This document shows, piece after piece, positions 1 through 7,624 of a stretch of 19,232 bases of DNA (positions are counted from its first letter, which is position 1; each line of letters begins with the position of its first letter). This stretch comes from Thermoleophilia bacterium. GTDB lineage: Bacteria > Actinomycetota > Thermoleophilia > Gaiellales > Gaiellaceae. A program made the translations under genes and the position numbers. The notes beneath the pieces are model-generated. The model was not told the origin of the DNA. It saw only the letters and a program-made list of their open reading frames with translations, and searched no databases. The stretch covers positions 1 through 19,232 of the forward strand of contig JABFWJ010000365.1 in assembly GCA_013362295.1 (NCBI GenBank), in the 5' to 3' direction.

Positions 1-2
1 GC

Positions 3-1208
3 CTGCACCGTGAGCCGCTGACGATCCTCGTCGCGGCGCGCGACGAGGAGCGGGCGATCGCGCGCACCGTCGAGTCTCTCCGGGAGCAGTTCCCGGGGGC
101 GGAGGTGATCGTCGCCGACGACGGCTCGCGCGACGGGACGGCCGAGCGGGCGGAGGCGGCTGGGGCGACGGTGCTGAGGCTTCCGCGCCGCGGCAAGGGG
201 CAGGCGCTCTCCGCCGCCGAGCGAGCCGCGCCGCCGGGCGCCCTGCTGCTCGTCGACGCCGACGTGCGCGGAGACCTGACCCCACTTTGTGTTGAGTCAA
301 CACAAGCGGATCTTCGGGTTGCCAGGTTCGCCCGTCGGGAGGGCGGGGGGTTCGGGATCGCGAAGCGGATCGCGCGCGCACTGATCGCCCTGCGCAGCGG
401 GTTCGTGGCGGCGGAGCCCCTCTCGGGCCAGCGGGCCCTCGACGCGCGGGCGCGGGCGGCGGTCTTCCCGCTCGCTCCCGGCTTCGGCGCCGAGACGCGG
501 ATGACGATCGACGCGGTGCGGGCGGGGATCGCCGTGCGCGAGATCGAGGTCGACGTCACGCACCGTGCGACCGGCCGTGACGTGCGCGGATTCGTGCACC
601 GTGGACGGCAGCTCGCGCACCTGCTCCTTGCGACCGGTCCGCTCCGCGTGAACTATCGCGGGCAGCGCCTGCCGCTCGTCGGCTGGGTGACGGCCGTGCA
701 CGAGCCCGTCGTCGCCGCGCTCGGACTCGCCGACGACCTCTGGTCCGGGCCCGAACGGGGCTTCCGCGCGCATCTGCGTGCACGGCGCACGACGGGCGTG
801 CTGAAGCTCGTCGGCATCCCGCTGTACGCGCTCCTGCGGACGCGCAGCGTGTCGGGTGCGCTGCTCGTCGGGCTCTCGGCCAACGCGCTCAATCAACTCG
901 ACACGCGACCCGGCCGCGCGCTCAAGGCATACGTCGCGTGCGCAATCCCGCTCCACGCCCCGCTCGGGGCCGCCGTCCTGATCGCTCCCTACGATCTGCG
1001 CGAGATGGCGATGCTGGGGGACTCGGGGTCGAACGCGCTAGGGGCGCTGCTAGGATGGAGTTCCGTGAATCGTCTCACGGGTCGAGGCCGCTGGATCGCC
1101 ATCGGAGCACTGGCCGGCCTCACCGCTCTCGGTGAGCGCACGTCTCTGGGCCGCATGATCGAACGGACGCCGCTGCTGCGCAGCGTCGACGAATGGGGGC
1201 GATTGTGA
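3..1208 (+). CDS. GT2 glycosyltransferase fused to MraY/WecA-like domain (5' truncated)
   Basis: The gene enters from the left edge, open in frame from base 3; its start lies outside the window. The N-terminal half reads as a GT2 nucleotide-sugar transferase: TILVAARDEE opening strand, DDGSRDGT, a DAD metal/nucleotide motif at 255-263, then GGGFGIAKR and PGFGAETRMTIDA-type acceptor-side motifs. From about base 640 it switches to a membrane-type sequence with the order of motifs seen in polyprenyl-phosphate phospho-sugar transferases (MraY/WecA): NYRG (651-662), an Asp-Asp pair in LADDLWSG (732-737), N-x5-D in NALNQLD (882-902) and MLGDSGSNALG (GDSGSN at 1017-1034). This part is only about 190 residues, well short of a full MraY, and I do not see the MraY triple-His loop. 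Probable role, inferred: glycan assembly at the membrane. Its TGA overlaps the pyrG ATG by one base, so the two are probably co-transcribed. A rare-codon palindrome lies inside it at 287-305. Confidence 0.8.
   Translation: MHREPLTILVAARDEERAIARTVESLREQFPGAEVIVADDGSRDGTAERAEAAGATVLRLPRRGKGQALSAAERAAPPGALLLVDADVRGDLTPLCVESTQADLRVARFARREGGGFGIAKRIARALIALRSGFVAAEPLSGQRALDARARAAVFPLAPGFGAETRMTIDAVRAGIAVREIEVDVTHRATGRDVRGFVHRGRQLAHLLLATGPLRVNYRGQRLPLVGWVTAVHEPVVAALGLADDLWSGPERGFRAHLRARRTTGVLKLVGIPLYALLRTRSVSGALLVGLSANALNQLDTRPGRALKAYVACAIPLHAPLGAAVLIAPYDLREMAMLGDSGSNALGALLGWSSVNRLTGRGRWIAIGALAGLTALGERTSLGRMIERTPLLRSVDEWGRL
287..305. repeat. 19-bp AT-rich perfect palindrome inside a CDS
   Basis: Two 9-bp arms, TTGTGTTGA and TCAACACAA, flank a single G. 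The block sits in the glycosyltransferase gene just after the DAD motif and uses codons that are rare elsewhere here (ctt, tgt, gtt, tca, aca, caa, bases 285-305). It keeps the reading frame. It could be a small inserted palindromic element, an operator-like site, or chance. No second copy was noticed elsewhere in the window. Confidence 0.6.
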
Positions 1209-2839
1209 TGGCGACCAAGTTCGTGTTCGTGACCGGCGGCGTCGTCTCGTCGCTCGGGAAGGGGATCACCGCGTCGTCGCTCGGCCGCCTGTTGAAGGCG
1301 CGCGGGCTGAAGGTGCAGGTCCAGAAGTTCGACCCGTACATCAACGTCGACCCCGGGACGATGAGCCCGTTCCAGCACGGCGAGGTGTTCGTCACCGAGG
1401 ACGGGGCGGAGACCGACCTCGACATCGGCCACTACGAGCGGTTCATCGACGAGAACCTCTCACGTGCCGCCAACCATACGGCGGGCGCCGTGTGGGATCG
1501 CGTGCTGCGCAAGGAACGGAAGGGCGAGTACCTCGGTTCGACGGTGCAGGTGATCCCACACATCACGAACGAGATCAAGTCGCGCATCCGCTCGGTCGCG
1601 CGGGCCTCCGACACCGATGTCGTGATCACGGAGATCGGCGGCACCGTCGGCGACATCGAGTCGCATCCGTTCCTCGAGGCGATCCGCCAGTTCCGGCGGG
1701 AGGTCGGCCCCGAGAACGTCATCTACCTCCACGTCACCCTCGTGCCGTACATCGACACCGCTGGTGAGCTGAAGACGAAGCCGACGCAGCATTCGGTGAA
1801 CGAGCTCCGGCGCATCGGTATCCACCCCGACGTGCTGGTCTGCCGCTCCACCGAGCCGCTCGCGCGCGAGATCCGCGAGAAGATCGCGCTCTTCGCCGAT
1901 GTCGACGTCGACGCCGTGATCACGAACCCCGACGTCGCCGACGTCTACCTCGTGCCGCTCGCGCTGCAGGAGCAGGGCCTCGACGAGCTCGTCGTGCGGA
2001 AGCTCGGCATCGACGGCCCGCCGGCGGAGCTCGGCGAATGGCTGCAGCTGACCGAGCGCATCAACCAGCGCAACGAGTCCGTGGAGATCGCGCTCGTCGG
2101 CAAGTACGTCAAGCTCCACGACGCGTACCTCTCCGTGCACGAGGCGCTGAAGCACGCCGGGATCCACAACGGCGCGCGCGTCCACGTGCGCTGGGTCGAC
2201 GCGGAGGACATGACGTTCGACGAGGCACGCGAAGCGCTTTCCGGCGTCGACGGCGTGCTCGTGCCGGGCGGCTTCGGCTCACGCGGTTGGGAGGGGAAGA
2301 TCCTCGCCTGTCGTGTCGCGCGCGAGGACGGCATCCCGTACCTCGGCATCTGCCTCGGCATGCACGTCGCCGTCTCCGAGTTCGCGCGCCACGTCTGCGA
2401 TCTGGAGGGCGCCAACTCGACCGAGATGGACCCCGAGACGCCGTTCCCGGTCATCGACCTGCTCCCCGAGCAGAAGGAAGTCGAGGACCTCGGCGGCACG
2501 ATGCGCCTCGGCGCCCAGGCGGTCGAGCTCGCCGAAGGGACGCGGACGCGCGAGGTGTATGCGAACGAGCCCGTGATCTCCGAGCGCCACCGCCACCGCT
2601 ACGAGGTGAACAACGCGTACCGGCAGCAGCTCGCGGATTACGGGCTCGTGATCAGCGGGACGTTCCAGGAAGGACGGCTCGTCGAGATCGTCGAGCTTCC
2701 CGATCATCCGTGGTTCGTCGCGTCGCAGTTCCACCCGGAGTTCAAGTCGCGGCCGACGCGGCCGGCGCCGCTCTTCCGCGAGTTCGTCGCGGCCGCGCTG
2801 CAGCGCGCGCGCTCGCGCTCCGGCGTCGAGGTCGCTTAG
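1208..2839 (+). CDS. pyrG: CTP synthase (glutamine-hydrolysing)
   Basis: Converts UTP to CTP using ATP and ammonia from glutamine, in the cytosol. The 543-aa product has the normal family length and two-domain order. The N-terminal amidoligase domain has VTGGVVSSLGKGITASSL near residues 8-25, then DGAETDLDIGHYERF, EIGGTVGDIESHPFLEA and KTKPTQHSVNELR. The C-terminal class I glutamine amidotransferase has GGFGSRGWEGK, the nucleophile Cys382 in YLGICLGMH, and His509/Glu511 in SQFHPEFKSRP. I chose ATG 1208 because it overlaps the upstream TGA as TGATG and gives the usual short MxKFVFVTGG start; an ATG at 1193 would add five residues. The gene ends tail-to-tail with the PAS gene, overlapping it by 4 bp. 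In Mycobacterium tuberculosis pyrG is followed by a NUDIX gene; here one lies about 4 kb downstream. Confidence 0.98.
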   Translation: MATKFVFVTGGVVSSLGKGITASSLGRLLKARGLKVQVQKFDPYINVDPGTMSPFQHGEVFVTEDGAETDLDIGHYERFIDENLSRAANHTAGAVWDRVLRKERKGEYLGSTVQVIPHITNEIKSRIRSVARASDTDVVITEIGGTVGDIESHPFLEAIRQFRREVGPENVIYLHVTLVPYIDTAGELKTKPTQHSVNELRRIGIHPDVLVCRSTEPLAREIREKIALFADVDVDAVITNPDVADVYLVPLALQEQGLDELVVRKLGIDGPPAELGEWLQLTERINQRNESVEIALVGKYVKLHDAYLSVHEALKHAGIHNGARVHVRWVDAEDMTFDEAREALSGVDGVLVPGGFGSRGWEGKILACRVAREDGIPYLGICLGMHVAVSEFARHVCDLEGANSTEMDPETPFPVIDLLPEQKEVEDLGGTMRLGAQAVELAEGTRTREVYANEPVISERHRHRYEVNNAYRQQLADYGLVISGTFQEGRLVEIVELPDHPWFVASQFHPEFKSRPTRPAPLFREFVAAALQRARSRSGVEVA

Positions 2840-3189
2840 GCAGCCCCGACGTCGACGGAGACGTAGACCGGCATGCCGGCGACCGTCGTCGCTCCGGCGA
2901 CGTAGGAGATCTCGAGGGTGGAGCCGTTCTTGCGCGTAAGCGTCGAGATGCCGACGCGCGTCCCCGTCTTGAGCATCTCGGTCCAGTCGCCGGCCGCTTC
3001 CTCGTAGCGCGCGACCTCGGCGACCTGGAGGCGGAGCAGTTCGTCCCGGGCGTAGCCGAGCAGGACGCAGGCGGCCCGGTTGACGGCCACGTACTTCCCC
3101 TGCTCGTCCGCGACGAAGACGGCCATCGGGCCGTTTTCGATCGCCTCGCCGAGCAGCGTGGCTTGAATCAGCGGTTCAGATACCCCCAT
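2836..3189 (-). CDS. Single-domain PAS protein
   Basis: This 117-aa protein is essentially one PAS fold. It has an N-cap helix (residues 9-18), a PMAVFVADEQGKYVAVNRAA strand-turn-helix (21-40), the typical LLGYARDELL segment (43-52), and closing strands TLTRKNGSTLEISY and VYVSVDVG. No kinase, GGDEF, HTH or other output domain is present, so it may be a stand-alone sensor or a partner that signals through another protein; that is inference, and the ligand is unknown. The start is taken at ATG 3189. The frame stays open upstream only as antisense of the neighbouring gene, and I see no good Shine-Dalgarno. It is divergent from the M20 peptidase across 87 bp and overlaps the pyrG stop by 4 bp. 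Confidence 0.75.
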   Translation of the reverse strand: MGVSEPLIQATLLGEAIENGPMAVFVADEQGKYVAVNRAACVLLGYARDELLRLQVAEVARYEEAAGDWTEMLKTGTRVGISTLTRKNGSTLEISYVAGATTVAGMPVYVSVDVGAA

Positions 3190-3261
3190 CCCGTTCGCAA
3201 GAAAGTTCAGCAGTTTTCGGCGGGATCCGCAATAGGAACCGGCAAACTCGCGGCGCTGGCG

Positions 3262-3267
3262 TAGGAT
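3262..3267 (+). promoter_or_regulatory. Putative -10 element (TAGGAT) for the M20 peptidase gene
   Basis: TAGGAT matches the actinobacterial TANNNT -10 pattern and ends 9 nt before GTG 3277. Transcription would begin at or next to the start codon. No clear -35 is visible. It lies in the AT-richer 87-bp spacer 3190-3276 between divergent genes; the rest of that spacer shows nothing I can assign. Confidence 0.45.
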
Positions 3268-3276
3268 CATCGATCG

Positions 3277-4386
3277 GTGCCGCCTGAGGTCCTCGATCTG
3301 TTCACCGAGCTCGCTGCGGTACCGAGCCCGCCGGGAGAGGAGCGCGCCGTCGCGGACCTCGTGTCCCGCTACCTCCGCGACTGCGGCCTCGAGGTCGACG
3401 AGGACGGGGCCGGCAAGGTGATCGGCTCCACGATGGGCAACCTCTACACCCGCGTCGCGCCCACGGCGGAGGGCGAGCCGCTCTTCCTCTGTGCACACCT
3501 CGACACGGTCCCGCCCACGGCTGCGATCGACCCCGTCGTGGAGGACGGGACGGTCCGGAACGCGGCGGGCACGATCCTCGGCGCCGACAACAAGGCGGCC
3601 GTCGCCGCGATGCTCGAGGGCACGCGGCGGATCCTCGCCGAGGGGCGGCCGCACGCAGGAGTCGAGCTGCTCTTCACCCCCAAGGAGGAGGTCGGGCTCG
3701 TCGGAGCCTACGCCTTCGACCACACCCGGTTGCACGCCAAGGTCGGGTACGTCTACGACCAGGCGGCCCCGGTCGGGGTCGTGATCCTCGGCGCGCCGTA
3801 CTCGCAGTCGATGGAGGTGACGTTTCACGGCCGCGCAGCCCATTCGGGGATGCATCCCGAGGACGGACGTTCGGCGATCGTCGCCGCCGCCCGCGCGATC
3901 TCGGAGATGCGGCTCGGCCGGGTCGACGAGGACTCGACCGCCAACGTCGGGACGATCACCGGCGGGACCGCGACCAACATCGTGGCCGAATGGTGCTCGT
4001 TCGTCGCCGAGGTGCGCTCGCAGGACGAGTGGAAGCTCACCGATCTCGTGCAGGAGATGCAGGACGCGATCACGTTCGCCGCCGGCGTCGCCGAATGCGA
4101 CGTGGAGACGAAGGCGCGCAAGAGCTACCGGGGCTACCGCTTCGCGAAGAGCGACGCCGCGGTCGCGCTGGCGGCAGACGCCCTCGCTCGGTGTGGGCAT
4201 CGGGTCTCCTACGACCTGTCAGGGGGCGCCGCCGACGCGAACGTCTTCAACGAGCGGGGGCTTGCCTGTGTGAACCTCGCGAACGGCATGACCGACATCC
4301 ACACGCCCGCCGAGCACATCGCCGTCGCCGATCTCGAGGCGATGGTCGACGTCACGCTCGCGCTGTTCGATGCCGCTCTCGCTTAG
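3277..4386 (+). CDS. M20 family metallopeptidase (peptidase T-like)
   Basis: A predicted cytosolic di-zinc aminopeptidase of 369 aa. Ligands of the M20 fold are visible: His74 in CAHLDTVPP with the accompanying Asp76, Asp104 in LGADNKAAVAAML, the Glu137-Glu138 pair in TPKEEVGLVGA, Asp161 in YVYDQAAP and His342 in TDIHTPAEHI. The central dimerisation or lid domain is intact (HGRAAHSGMHPEDGRSA, 184-200, and GTITGGTATNIV). The sequence is closest in style to PepT-like tripeptidases rather than to DapE or carboxypeptidase G2; the substrate is not provable from sequence. The GTG start 3277 follows a TAGGAT hexamer by 9 nt, suggesting a leaderless transcript. The next gene begins 17 bp before this one stops. 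Confidence 0.92.
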   Translation: MPPEVLDLFTELAAVPSPPGEERAVADLVSRYLRDCGLEVDEDGAGKVIGSTMGNLYTRVAPTAEGEPLFLCAHLDTVPPTAAIDPVVEDGTVRNAAGTILGADNKAAVAAMLEGTRRILAEGRPHAGVELLFTPKEEVGLVGAYAFDHTRLHAKVGYVYDQAAPVGVVILGAPYSQSMEVTFHGRAAHSGMHPEDGRSAIVAAARAISEMRLGRVDEDSTANVGTITGGTATNIVAEWCSFVAEVRSQDEWKLTDLVQEMQDAITFAAGVAECDVETKARKSYRGYRFAKSDAAVALAADALARCGHRVSYDLSGGAADANVFNERGLACVNLANGMTDIHTPAEHIAVADLEAMVDVTLALFDAALA

Positions 4387-5284
4387 GCGCGGCCGCGTCA
4401 CCCGCACAGTCGACGCGACGAACTGCGAGGTCGACGGAATTCCCTGTGTCGTCTACGCCGACGTGACCGGGCCTGTCGAGGAAGGCGACGACGTGCTCGT
4501 CAATGTGCAGGCTCGAGAGCTCGGTCTGGGTTCGGGCGGCTTCGACATCGTCTATGCGAACCTGACGCGCGGGCTGGAGCTCCCGGCCGCCGAGGGCGCC
4601 CACGTGATGGCGCTCCCGTACGCGCCCGGCCAGTGGGCGGTCGCCCATGCGGAGGAGGGCGGCGCGCTCGCGGAGCGACTCGAGGGGCTCCCGGTCGTCC
4701 TCTGCACCGTGCACTCGCAGGTCGCGCCCGCCTGGGCCGCGTTGCGCGAGCTGCGCGTCGCGTACGTGCAGGTGGCGGGCGGCGCGCTCGCGCTCGACCT
4801 CTCCGACACCGTTCGGACGCTGGGCTTCGGCGTACGTGTCTCGGTCGCACCGTGCTTCGGTGGGGACGCACGCTGCGTGTCGGTCGCGTCGGCGCTCCTC
4901 TGGGCCGCCGCGCGGTCGGACGTCGTCGTGTGCTCCGTCGGGCCGGGCATCGTCGGGACCGGGACGCGGTTCGGTCACGGCGCGGTGTCGCTCGCGGAGG
5001 CGGCGAACGTTGCGTCGGCGCTCGGTGGCCTGCCGGTTCTCGCCGCGCGGGTCTCGGATGCGGACACGCGCGGGCGGCACCGTGGCATCTCGCACCACAC
5101 CCAGGCGGTGCTGGAGCTCTGCCTCGGAGACGTCGCCGTGTCCTCCCCGGACGATGGGGAGGGATGGCGCGAGGCGTGCGCGGGGCTGCCGCTGTCGCAC
5201 ATGGGCAGAGGGGCCGACGAGGAGCCGTCGCATTTTGCGGCCGCGTACGCTGCCGGCCGTTTCGCGGCCGCATCTGTGCGGTAG
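4370..5284 (+). CDS. DUF3866 family protein, function unknown
   Basis: This 304-aa protein is recognisable as a DUF3866 member by GLGSGGFDIVYANL (52-65), VVLCTVHSQVAPAWAAL (109-125), the Gly-rich VGPGIVGTGTRFGHGAV (190-206) and HRGISHHTQA (237-246). No function is established for the family. The repeated Gly-rich and His-containing motifs suggest a ligand- or cofactor-binding enzyme, which is speculation. There is no signal peptide or clear membrane segment. ATG 4370 overlaps the end of the M20 peptidase gene by 17 bp, implying translational coupling; the aldo/keto reductase follows after a 9-bp gap. The N-terminal 45 residues (GRVTRTVD... VTGPVEEGDDVLVNV) look like a small beta domain. Confidence 0.85.
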   Translation: MPLSLRRGRVTRTVDATNCEVDGIPCVVYADVTGPVEEGDDVLVNVQARELGLGSGGFDIVYANLTRGLELPAAEGAHVMALPYAPGQWAVAHAEEGGALAERLEGLPVVLCTVHSQVAPAWAALRELRVAYVQVAGGALALDLSDTVRTLGFGVRVSVAPCFGGDARCVSVASALLWAAARSDVVVCSVGPGIVGTGTRFGHGAVSLAEAANVASALGGLPVLAARVSDADTRGRHRGISHHTQAVLELCLGDVAVSSPDDGEGWREACAGLPLSHMGRGADEEPSHFAAAYAAGRFAAASVR

Positions 5285-5293
5285 CAGCCGCCG

Positions 5294-6070
5294 GTGGACG
5301 AGCGGCGACTCGGCCCCGTCGTGGGGCTCGGCACGTGGAACACGTTCGGCGACGGCGTCGACGCGGCGCGCGAGATCGTGGGCGCCGCGCACGAGTCCGG
5401 GACGCGGCTGTTCGATACCTCGCCGATGTACCGGGGCGCGGAGGGCGCGCTCGGAGCCGCACTCGCGCCGGTGCGTGACGACGCGATCGTCGCGACCAAG
5501 ATCTGGGCGAACTCGATCGAGGAAGGCCGTGAGCAGTTCGCGCGCCAGCTGAAGTGGTACGGCGGCCGCATCGAGATCGAGCAGGTGCACAACCTCGTGC
5601 TCTGGCGCGAGCACATGGAGTGGCTGCGCGCGGAACAGGACGCGGGCCGCATCGACAAGCTGGGCGTCACGCACTACCAGGCCTCCGCGTTCGAGAAGCT
5701 CGCCGCCGCGTTGCGGACGCACTGGTTCCAGGTGCTGCAGGTGCCGTACAGCCCGTGGGAGCGCGAGTGCGAGCATGAGCTCCTGCCGCTCGCGGCGGAG
5801 CTCGGCGTCGCCGTGATCGCGATGCGCCCGCTCGGCGGCTCCGGGCAGGACGGGCGCCGCCGCTTCGAGCTCAGCGACGAGCAACGTGCGGAGCTCGGGG
5901 TCGAGTCCTGGCCGGAAGCGCTCCTCAGGTGGGCGCTCGCAGACGAGCGCATCGACGCGGTCATCCCGGCCACGTCACTGCCGGAGCGCGCCCGGGCGAA
6001 TGCGCGTGCCGGCGACGGCCGGTCCTTCAGCCGCGACCAGCGGGCGCTCGTCGAACGACTCGCTCAGTAG
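5294..6070 (+). CDS. Aldo/keto reductase
   Basis: A predicted NADPH-dependent oxidoreductase with the AKR barrel, 258 aa, somewhat shorter than typical members (about 280-330 aa). The full catalytic tetrad can be assigned: Asp41 and Tyr46 in FDTSPMYRGAE, Lys69 in ATKIWA and His99 in EQVHNLVLW. The C-terminal cofactor region is present as VIAMRPLGGSG and ALADERIDAVIPATSLPERA. The substrate is unknown. The GTG at 5294 is 9 bp after the DUF3866 stop, so the gene is probably third in the M20-DUF3866-AKR operon. Its TAG overlaps the convergent dehydrogenase by 7 bp. Confidence 0.92.
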   Translation: MDERRLGPVVGLGTWNTFGDGVDAAREIVGAAHESGTRLFDTSPMYRGAEGALGAALAPVRDDAIVATKIWANSIEEGREQFARQLKWYGGRIEIEQVHNLVLWREHMEWLRAEQDAGRIDKLGVTHYQASAFEKLAAALRTHWFQVLQVPYSPWERECEHELLPLAAELGVAVIAMRPLGGSGQDGRRRFELSDEQRAELGVESWPEALLRWALADERIDAVIPATSLPERARANARAGDGRSFSRDQRALVERLAQ

Positions 6071-7083
6071 AACACGGTCGTCCGGACGCGGCTCAGCAGC
6101 TCGTCACCGCGCAGATAGCGGCGCAGGTTCTCGGCGAAGAGCCCGACGATGCGCTCGTTCTCGTGCCACGAGAGCGCCGCGGTGTGCGGGCTGACGATCA
6201 CGTTCTCGAGCTCCCAGAGCGGGCTCGTCGCGGGCAGCGGCTCGTCGACGAACACGTCGAGTGCCGCGCCGCCGAGCTTCCCCGACCGGAGCGCGGCGAC
6301 GAGCGCCTCCTCGTCGACGACTGCGCCGCGTCCCACGTTGACGAGGATCGCGCCGTCGCGCATGCGCTCGATCGTCTCGCGGTCGACGAGGCCCCGCGTC
6401 TCGTCGGTCAGCGGCAGGGTGATCACGACCGCGTCCGCATCGCCGACCAGCTCGTCGAGCCTGTCGGCGCCGGCGGCCGTCCCGTGGGGGGTCCGCTTGA
6501 TCCCGATCACCTGCATGCCGAACGCCTCGGCGAGGCGCGCGACCTCACGGCCGATCGCGCCAAGCCCGACGACGAGCAACGTCTTCCCCCGCAGCTCGGA
6601 GACGGGGTAGTGAGGCCACGCACGGTCGCGCTTGTCGCGCAGCAGCCGCGGCAGGCCCTTGAGCAGCGCGAGGATGCCGAACATGCTCCACTCCGCGAGC
6701 GGCACGGCGTGGACCCCGCTGCTGCTCGCGAAGGCGACGCGCTCGAGCTCGTCACGCGTCAGCCGGGCCGCACCCACCTGCTGGCCCGCGCCGGCGTACA
6801 TGCACTGCACGAAGCGAAGCTGTCGCGCCGTACGGACGAGCCAGGCGAGACCGTCCGGCGACTCGCGCGGGAAGCCGAGCGCCACCTCTGCTTCCGCGAC
6901 GAGCTGCGTGAAGCGTTCCTCCTGCTCGGCGCTTCGCTGGAACTCAGGCTCTCCGATGTGGTCGGACGGGTAGCGCGCCGGCGGGAGCAGGTCCGGCTCG
7001 AAGCGGACGTCGAGCCGGTCGTCGACCGCACGGATCCGCTCGACGAGCTCCGGCTCGAGCGGGGTCGCAACCACGACGCGCAC
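6064..7083 (-). CDS. D-2-hydroxyacid dehydrogenase family protein (NAD-binding)
   Basis: A 339-aa product with the usual two-domain layout. The C-terminal half is clear: Rossmann motif VVGLGAIGREVARLAEAFG (171-189), VITLPLTDETRGLVD, catalytic Arg252 in NVGRGAVVDEEAL, Glu281 in ALDVFVDEPLP and His300 in SPHTAALSWHENER. The N-terminal substrate domain is divergent (EPDLLPPARYPSDHIGEPEF), so the substrate cannot be named. Family members act on phosphoglycerate, glyoxylate, formate or 2-ketoacids. Start choice is uncertain: GTG 7083 gives MRVVVATPLEP, and GTG 7092 adds three residues. The gene is divergent from the NUDIX gene across only 45 bp and overlaps the aldo/keto reductase stop by 7 bp. 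Confidence 0.9.
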   Translation of the reverse strand: MRVVVATPLEPELVERIRAVDDRLDVRFEPDLLPPARYPSDHIGEPEFQRSAEQEERFTQLVAEAEVALGFPRESPDGLAWLVRTARQLRFVQCMYAGAGQQVGAARLTRDELERVAFASSSGVHAVPLAEWSMFGILALLKGLPRLLRDKRDRAWPHYPVSELRGKTLLVVGLGAIGREVARLAEAFGMQVIGIKRTPHGTAAGADRLDELVGDADAVVITLPLTDETRGLVDRETIERMRDGAILVNVGRGAVVDEEALVAALRSGKLGGAALDVFVDEPLPATSPLWELENVIVSPHTAALSWHENERIVGLFAENLRRYLRGDELLSRVRTTVFY

Positions 7084-7128
7084 CTGCTGCACGGCGTGGT
7101 TGTATCCATCTCGGCAACAATCCGCCGC

Positions 7129-7611
7129 GTGGACCGCGAGGTGCGCTACGAGGGCAAGATGTTCGACGTTGCGCTTCGGCGCGGGTACGAGGTCGTCGAG
7201 CACGGTCCGGCGGTGGCGGTCGTCCCGGTCGGCGACGGCCACGTCACGCTCGTGCGGCAGGAGCGCGTGGCTGCGGGAGGCACGCTCCTGGAGCTGCCGG
7301 CGGGCGGAATCGAGGACGGCGAGTCGGCGCTCGAGACGGCGCAACGTGAGCTGCGGGAGGAGACCGGCCTGTACGGCGGCGACTGGGTCGAGGTGGCATC
7401 CTTCTTCACGACGCCCGGTTTCGTCGACGAGAAGATGCATCTCTTCATCGCGACCGGCCTGCAGCGCGGCGAGCCGGATCCCGAAGGGAGCGAGGAGCTC
7501 GAGCTCGTGCGCGTCCCGCTCGACGAGGTCCCGTCGCTCGTCGAGGAGATCGAGGACGCGAAGACCCTGATCGGTCTCCTGTTCCTCTTGCGCTCCGCGC
7601 AGGCTGGGTAG
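7129..7611 (+). CDS. NUDIX hydrolase, ADP-ribose pyrophosphatase-like
   Basis: A 160-aa enzyme predicted to split ADP-ribose or related nucleoside diphosphates into AMP and ribose 5-phosphate, with Mg2+. A perfect Nudix box (G-x5-E-x7-REL-x-EE-x-GL) occupies residues 59-81, including RELREETGL. It is followed by the ADPRase-style FTTPGFVDEKMHLFIA stretch. The N-terminal strands (REVRYEGKMFDVALRRG) also resemble the ADPRase subgroup. GTG 7129 is the first sensible start after the divergent dehydrogenase; nearby TATCCA is a poor -10 candidate. The gap to ald is 13 bp, but ald also has its own -10-like hexamer. In M. tuberculosis a NUDIX gene directly follows pyrG, so this gene and pyrG may be a split ancestral neighbourhood. 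Confidence 0.92.
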   Translation: MDREVRYEGKMFDVALRRGYEVVEHGPAVAVVPVGDGHVTLVRQERVAAGGTLLELPAGGIEDGESALETAQRELREETGLYGGDWVEVASFFTTPGFVDEKMHLFIATGLQRGEPDPEGSEELELVRVPLDEVPSLVEEIEDAKTLIGLLFLLRSAQAG

Positions 7612-7614
7612 GCT
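7609..7614 (+). promoter_or_regulatory. Putative -10 element (TAGGCT) for ald
   Basis: TAGGCT fits TANNNT and ends 10 nt before ATG 7625; it overlaps the TAG stop of the NUDIX gene. A leaderless or near-leaderless ald transcript is inferred. Read-through from the NUDIX gene is equally possible. Confidence 0.35.
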
Positions 7615-7624
7615 TCCGCGCGCG

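Noticed and set aside
3190..4200. N-terminal extension of the PAS gene to a 454-aa protein
   Set aside because: The extension is antisense to the M20 peptidase and has no domain character; the PAS fold is complete from ATG 3189.
4352..5884. 510-codon minus-strand open frame
   Set aside because: Antisense to the DUF3866 and aldo/keto reductase genes; no recognisable motif and compositional bias typical of GC-driven shadow frames.
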